From NCBI GenBank assembly GCA_003248845.1, contig QFPD01000007.1, positions 1-16,579 on the forward strand: DNA of 16,579 nt, written 5' to 3'. This document shows, piece after piece, positions 13,045 through 16,579 of this stretch; within the stretch, counting starts at the first letter, position 1, and each line of letters opens with the position of its first letter. The notes beneath the pieces are model-generated. The model had not been told where the DNA came from. It made no database searches and saw only the letters and a program-made list of their open reading frames with translations. A program made the translations under genes and the position numbers. Source of the DNA: Microbacterium sp. GTDB taxonomy: Bacteria; Actinomycetota; Actinomycetes; Actinomycetales; Microbacteriaceae.

Positions 13045-13698
13045 ATGACCGACATCACCCCGTTTTCGACCGCTCTGCGCGAGCGGTCGCGCGCTGCGCA
13101 CTCCGGCAGCGAGCACGCCGGTTTCATGGCCGACCTCATGCGCGGCAAGGGCACACGCGAGGACTACGTCGCTCTCGTGGCGCAGCACTGGTTCATCTAC
13201 GACGCACTCGAGGCCGCGGCATCCGCCTTCGACGCCGATGCCGTCGCCGCGCCGTTCATCACGTCGAAGCTCACGCGGCTGCCCGCGCTCGAAGCCGACC
13301 TCGCCTACCTGATCGGCCCGGACTGGCGCGCCCGCATCACGCCCGTTCCGACGACCGAGCGCTACGTCGAACGCATCCGCGAGATCCAGGCCACCGGGTG
13401 GGCAGGCGGCTTCGTCGCTCACCACTACACGCGCTATCTCGGCGACCTCTCCGGCGGCCAGTTCATCGGCAAGCTCATGTCGCGCCAGTTCGAGCTCGGC
13501 ACGAACGGCATCGGCTTCTACGTCTTCGACGAGATCGCCGACCCCGCCGCGTTCAAGGACGTGTACCGCGAGCAGCTGGATGCCGCGCCGTGGGATCCCG
13601 CCGAATCCGAGCGCGTGATCGACGAGGTCTTGTACGCCTACCAGCTGAACACCGACCTGTTCGTCGACCTGGCCGACGCGAAGGCGGCCGCGGCCTGA
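13045..13698 (+). CDS. hmuO: Heme oxygenase (biliverdin-producing), HmuO type
   Basis: This 217-residue soluble enzyme opens the heme ring to biliverdin, carbon monoxide and ferrous iron, and so releases iron from heme. The proximal heme ligand is H19 in LRERSRAAHSGSE. The distal helix is marked by HHYTRYLGDLSGGQFIGKL (about 128-146), with the flexible GDLSGG glycines that let oxygen bind. The length fits the Corynebacterium HmuO group. The ATG at 13045 is preferred to that at 13033, which lies in the -10 box. The gene has an iron-repressor box in its promoter and a DUF2470 gene upstream, together a heme-iron module. No heme transporter gene lies in this window. It converges with the helicase gene, with a 7-base gap. 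Confidence 0.95.
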   Translation: MTDITPFSTALRERSRAAHSGSEHAGFMADLMRGKGTREDYVALVAQHWFIYDALEAAASAFDADAVAAPFITSKLTRLPALEADLAYLIGPDWRARITPVPTTERYVERIREIQATGWAGGFVAHHYTRYLGDLSGGQFIGKLMSRQFELGTNGIGFYVFDEIADPAAFKDVYREQLDAAPWDPAESERVIDEVLYAYQLNTDLFVDLADAKAAAA

Positions 13699-13705
13699 CC
13701 GCCCC

Positions 13706-15091
13706 TCAGAAGCCGGATGCGCGCACGCCTGCCATGAAGCGGCGCACGTCGGCATCGACGAGGATGTCGCTGGGCCGCAGCGGCCGCGTCAGGTAGAGAC
13801 CGTCGAGCGACGTCAGCCGCGACAGCGCGACGTACGTCTGCCCGGGTGCGAACGCGCCCGATCCCAGATCGATGACGGCGCGATCGTACGTCTTGCCCTG
13901 CGACTTGTGGATCGTGACCGCCCACGCGAGCCGCAGCGGGAACTGCGTGAACTCCGCCGCGATCTCGCGGGTGAGCTTGCGGGATGCGGGATCGTACGCA
14001 TACCGGAATCTCTCCCACACGGCGGGCTCGACGTCGTGCTCTTCGCCGTCGAGCTCGACGCGCACGGTCCCTCCCGCGATGCGGGTGACGGTGCCGATCG
14101 AGCCGTTGACCCAGCGCGGTCCGTCGCCGCCGGCGGCGTACCCCGCGACGTCGTTGCGCAGGAACATCACCTGGGCGCCGACCTTCAACTGCAGTTCCGC
14201 ATCCGCGGGGTACCCGGCCTCACCCCGGCCGAAGTCGCCGGAGACCTCGGCTCGCGCGGTCTGCACCGGCCCGGTGAGCGCGTCGAGGTGCCGCTGATTG
14301 ATGCGGTTCACGATGTCGTTGCGGGTCGCGAGCGTGATGATCGGAGGTTCTCCGTCGGCGGGCTCGGGCACCGGCCGCGCGCCTGCCGCGTTGAGCGCGC
14401 CGGCGATCTCTGCCGTCACGACGCCGTACCGGACGGCGTTGAGCATCGCCTTGAATTCGTCGTCCGCCTGCCGGTGGATGTGGCCGAGCTCTCGGATGTT
14501 CAGGGGCGCGCCGACACGTCCGAGGTCGAGCAGCCCGTCGGAGCGGATGGCGCGGCCGTCCGGCCGGGGCCCCGCCCACACCTGTGCGTCGAAGAACCAG
14601 AACGAGCGGTAGTGGTCGTCGACGTACTTGCGTTCGTCCCCCCGCGGCGGCACGGGGGCGAGCTGGTACGGGTCGCCGAACATGACCACCTGCACGCCGC
14701 CGAACGGCTCCGACCGCTTGCGGCGGGCCTGTCGGAGGGAGCGGTCGATGGCATCCATGAGGTCCGCGTTCACCATCGAGATCTCATCGATCACGAGCGT
14801 GTCGATCGCGTTCATGATCTTGCGTGCGGGCTCAGACTGCTCGAGTTCACTGTCGGCGATGAGGCCGATCGGCAGCCGGAAGAGCGAGTGGATCGTCTGC
14901 CCTTCGACGTTCAGGGCGGCAACCCCGGTCGGCGCGCAGACGGCGATCTGCTTCTCGGTGTTCCAGGCCAGATGCTGCAGCAGCGTCGACTTGCCCGTGC
15001 CGGCCCGACCCGTGACGAAGACGTGCTCGCGGGTGTCTTCGATGAGGCGGAACAGCTCCTCCTGCTCGGGCGAGAGCGGAGGGATGTTCAC
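13706..15091 (-). CDS. PIF1-like superfamily 1 DNA helicase
   Basis: This 461-residue ATP-dependent helicase shows Walker A GRAGTGKS (28-35), CAPTGVAALNV (52-62), Walker B VIDEISM (100-106, D102-E103), GDPYQLAPV (139-147), and a C-terminal AVTIHKSQGKTYDRAVID motif followed by TYVALSR. These are the PIF1/RecD-type motifs in the right order. A 5'-3' polarity and a role in genome maintenance are family knowledge, not seen here. No extra C-terminal domain is present, so this is a short core form. The start is chosen as GTG 15091, because TAGCAT ends 7 nt before it, as in the other leaderless genes here. The ATG at 15109 would add six residues but lies upstream of that box and has no ribosome binding site. 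Confidence 0.9.
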   Translation of the reverse strand: MNIPPLSPEQEELFRLIEDTREHVFVTGRAGTGKSTLLQHLAWNTEKQIAVCAPTGVAALNVEGQTIHSLFRLPIGLIADSELEQSEPARKIMNAIDTLVIDEISMVNADLMDAIDRSLRQARRKRSEPFGGVQVVMFGDPYQLAPVPPRGDERKYVDDHYRSFWFFDAQVWAGPRPDGRAIRSDGLLDLGRVGAPLNIRELGHIHRQADDEFKAMLNAVRYGVVTAEIAGALNAAGARPVPEPADGEPPIITLATRNDIVNRINQRHLDALTGPVQTARAEVSGDFGRGEAGYPADAELQLKVGAQVMFLRNDVAGYAAGGDGPRWVNGSIGTVTRIAGGTVRVELDGEEHDVEPAVWERFRYAYDPASRKLTREIAAEFTQFPLRLAWAVTIHKSQGKTYDRAVIDLGSGAFAPGQTYVALSRLTSLDGLYLTRPLRPSDILVDADVRRFMAGVRASGF

Positions 15092-15098
15092 CGACACA

Positions 15099-15104
15099 AT
15101 GCTA
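15099..15104 (-). promoter_or_regulatory. -10 box TAGCAT of the helicase gene, leaderless
   Basis: TAGCAT on the minus strand is followed by 7 nt and GTG 15091. It lies within 20 bp of the divergent TAGACT box at 15124-15129, so the two promoters face away from each other with overlapping upstream regions. Confidence 0.5.
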
Positions 15105-15123
15105 GCCATCGGCGCCCATTTCC

Positions 15124-15129
15124 TAGACT
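15124..15129 (+). promoter_or_regulatory. -10 box TAGACT of the membrane-anchored protein gene, leaderless
   Basis: TAGACT is followed by GGACGC and the GTG at 15136, the same 6-nt spacing as other leaderless starts in this window. No -35 element is recognisable. Confidence 0.6.
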
Positions 15130-15135
15130 GGACGC

Positions 15136-16224
15136 GTGGGTCAAAGAGCGAGAGGTGACGCAGCGGATGCGGCGATCCGCCCCCGTCGCCGTCACCGACG
15201 CTCGCTCGGTCGCGACCTCACCGCGCTCGGGCTCATCGGAGTCCTCCTCGCCGGCGCGTTCGGCGCCGCCGCGGCCGTGCTCTACGACGACCTCTACAGC
15301 CCGGCGGCGTTCGTCCGCCGCTACCTCGATCTCCTCAGCAGGGGCGACGCCGCGAGCGCTCTTGCCGTTCCCGGCGTCGCCGTCGACTCGGCCGCTCTCA
15401 TGAGCGCCGGTCTTCCCGCCGACGCCGGCGAAGCATTGCTGCGCCGCGCGGCACTGGCGCCGCTGACGGATGCCGAGGTCACATCGGTCACCGCCGACTC
15501 CGCCGGACTCTCGACCATCACGGTGTCCTACCATGCCGGCCCGCACACCGGGGCGACGACGTTCCACGTGGAACGAGCCGGGACCGTCGGCATCCTGCCG
15601 ACGTGGCGCTTCGCGAAGAGTCCGCTGGCGGCGATCGACCTGAGGCTGCGCGGCGCGACCCAGTTCGCCGTCAACGGCTTCGAGCTCGACACGCGACAGG
15701 TCTCGCCCGATCAGGCGGACGCCGATCCCCTCGACCCGGTGTCGCTGCTCGTCTTCTCGCCGGGCCTCTATTCCATCTCCGTCGACACGGCGATCTCGTC
15801 GAGCCCCGGCGTCGCCGTGCTCTCAGACACTCCCCTCGCGAAGATCCCCGTCGACCTGCAGACGCAGCCGACCGACAAGTTCGTCGCCGCCGTGCAGGAG
15901 CAGGTCGACTCCTTCCTCACCGAGTGCGCGACGCAGCAGGTACTGCAGCCGACGGGGTGTCCCTTCGGCCTTGTCGTGCAGAACCGCATCGCGAGCGCAC
16001 CGGTTTGGTCGATCGCGCAGCAGCCCGTCATCTCGCTCGTGCCCGACGGCGCGAACTGGGCGATCGAGCGGGTGCAGGCGGCGGCGCACATCACGGTCGA
16101 CATCCGCTCGATCTTCGACGGCAGTGTGCGCACCCTCGACGAGGCGGTGCCGTTCTTCATGGGCGGGACCGTCACGATCCTGCCCGACGGTACGGCATCC
16201 ATCACCGTCACCGACGGCAGCTGA
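15136..16224 (+). CDS. Membrane-anchored extracytoplasmic protein of unknown function
   Basis: I do not recognise a named family for this 362-residue protein. A very basic N-terminus (RPRRRHRRSLGRD, 15-27) precedes one hydrophobic segment (about 29-49). The remainder is therefore expected outside the cell. The external part is beta-rich, with a helical start (SPAAFVRRYLDLLSRGDAASAL, broken at 70, resembling the NTF2-like helper region found in exported actinobacterial proteins). It has two cysteines 11 residues apart (C264, C275) that could form a disulfide. The end, GGTVTILPDGTASITVTDG, is strand-rich. The GTG start is fixed by TAGACT upstream. The gene is divergent from the PIF1-like helicase; I see no functional link between them. 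Confidence 0.82.
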   Translation: MGQRARGDAADAAIRPRRRHRRSLGRDLTALGLIGVLLAGAFGAAAAVLYDDLYSPAAFVRRYLDLLSRGDAASALAVPGVAVDSAALMSAGLPADAGEALLRRAALAPLTDAEVTSVTADSAGLSTITVSYHAGPHTGATTFHVERAGTVGILPTWRFAKSPLAAIDLRLRGATQFAVNGFELDTRQVSPDQADADPLDPVSLLVFSPGLYSISVDTAISSSPGVAVLSDTPLAKIPVDLQTQPTDKFVAAVQEQVDSFLTECATQQVLQPTGCPFGLVVQNRIASAPVWSIAQQPVISLVPDGANWAIERVQAAAHITVDIRSIFDGSVRTLDEAVPFFMGGTVTILPDGTASITVTDGS

Positions 16225-16231
16225 GGCACAC

Positions 16232-16268
16232 CGACGCCCGCGCGCGTCAGCGCCGCGCGCGGGCGTCG
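16232..16268. terminator. Perfect 15-bp GC hairpin between convergent genes
   Basis: The arms at 16232-16246 and 16254-16268 are exact inverted repeats (CGACGCCCGCGCGCG and its complement) around a 7-base loop. It follows the membrane-protein gene and overlaps the end of the convergent CtaG-type gene, whose TGA stop (16247-16249) lies in the loop. It is probably a bidirectional, T-tract-free terminator, as is common in high-GC actinobacteria. Confidence 0.7.
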
Positions 16269-16579
16269 CGGTCGGCGAGGGCCTGCAGCTGCGCGTTGTA
16301 CTGCTCGAGCTCGGCGTCGTTCGTGCGGTCCGCCTGCCGGTCCGCACGGCGCTGCAGCCGCTCGTCGGAGCGGCTCCACTGGATCGCGACCGTGATCGCG
16401 AGGATGAGCGTCGGGATCTCGCCGATCGACCAGGCGACGCCACCGCCGGTGTACTGATCCGCGAGCGGCAGCTCGCCCCACGTGCGCCCCATCGACCCGA
16501 ACCACTCCGCGACGAACAGCCCCGTCGACATCATGATCGAGATGCCGAAGAACGCGTGCATCGCCATGACGCCGATGAG
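16247..16579 (-). CDS. C-terminal part of a cytochrome c oxidase assembly (CtaG/CopD-type) membrane protein, 5' end outside
   Basis: Only the last 110 residues are inside the window, and the frame is open to the right edge. The ATG at 16567 is an internal methionine. The visible part has a membrane helix with MHAFFGISIMMS, an ADQYTGGGVAWSIGEIPTL segment running into a second helix (AITVAIQW), and a charged cytoplasmic tail with SDERLQRRADRQADR. The HAFFG and GGGxAWxxGExPTL patterns are characteristic of the CtaG family, which helps insert copper into the oxidase. In Actinobacteria it is often fused behind a CopD domain; whether that is so here cannot be seen. The gene ends inside a strong hairpin. 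Confidence 0.88.
   Translation of the reverse strand, partial: LIGVMAMHAFFGISIMMSTGLFVAEWFGSMGRTWGELPLADQYTGGGVAWSIGEIPTLILAITVAIQWSRSDERLQRRADRQADRTNDAELEQYNAQLQALADRDARARR

Noticed and set aside
13683..13703. Small hairpin GGCGG/CCGCC at the end of heme oxygenase as a terminator
   Set aside because: It has only 5 bp with an 11-base loop; such pairs occur by chance throughout this GC-rich DNA.
15092..15109. ATG at 15109 as the helicase start
   Set aside because: It lies upstream of the -10 box that fits the helicase, lacks a ribosome binding site, and adds only six residues. It stays possible if the -10 assignment is wrong.

Overview
The window looks like chromosome from a high-GC actinobacterium, most likely of the family Microbacteriaceae and close to Microbacterium. 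The reasons are the very GC-rich third codon positions, the actinobacterial bifunctional type of dCTP deaminase, many leaderless genes with a TAnnnT box 6-7 nt before the start codon, DUF222/HNH and DUF6230/DUF6114 proteins, and a strong excess of the heptamer GGATGCC/GGCATCC. The organism call is inference from these traits, with no marker gene for species.

Layout. (a) 3-2385, plus strand: the end of a phenylacetate degradation operon, paaD (5' end outside the window), paaE and a paaG-like isomerase, closed by a large imperfect inverted repeat. (b) 2517-3763, minus strand: dCTP deaminase and a TetR regulator. (c) 3943-5761, plus strand, divergent from tetR: a tightly overlapping three-gene operon (DUF6230 exported protein, DUF6114 membrane protein, exported Pro/Ser-linker protein). 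An AT-rich palindrome, probably the TetR operator, lies in the divergent gap. This is the best candidate for an undescribed system here. (d) 5831-9236, plus strand: tRNA-Gly(CCC), a Nudix hydrolase, a DUF222/HNH protein, an HD-domain hydrolase and a DUF1992 protein, followed at 9298 by a zinc-type dehydrogenase. (e) 10350-12517, minus strand: a lipoprotein of the serine beta-lactamase-like fold whose three catalytic motifs are all altered, translationally coupled to a RhtA-like EamA exporter. (f) 12639-13698, plus strand: a DUF2470 protein and heme oxygenase, the latter with a DtxR/IdeR-type iron box inside its promoter. (g) 13706-15091, minus strand: a PIF1-like helicase, divergent from a membrane-anchored exported protein (15136-16224). 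(h) The right edge holds the C-terminal end of a CtaG-type cytochrome oxidase assembly protein on the minus strand.

The genes are densely packed and no stretch above 300 bases lacks a gene. I see no insertion sequence, integrase, CRISPR array, rRNA or plasmid origin. Most of the window is housekeeping or metabolic chromosome. The unusual content is the DUF6230/DUF6114 operon with its operator, the degenerate serine-hydrolase lipoprotein paired with an exporter, the concentration of leaderless promoters (eight good, one weak), and the heptamer bias.
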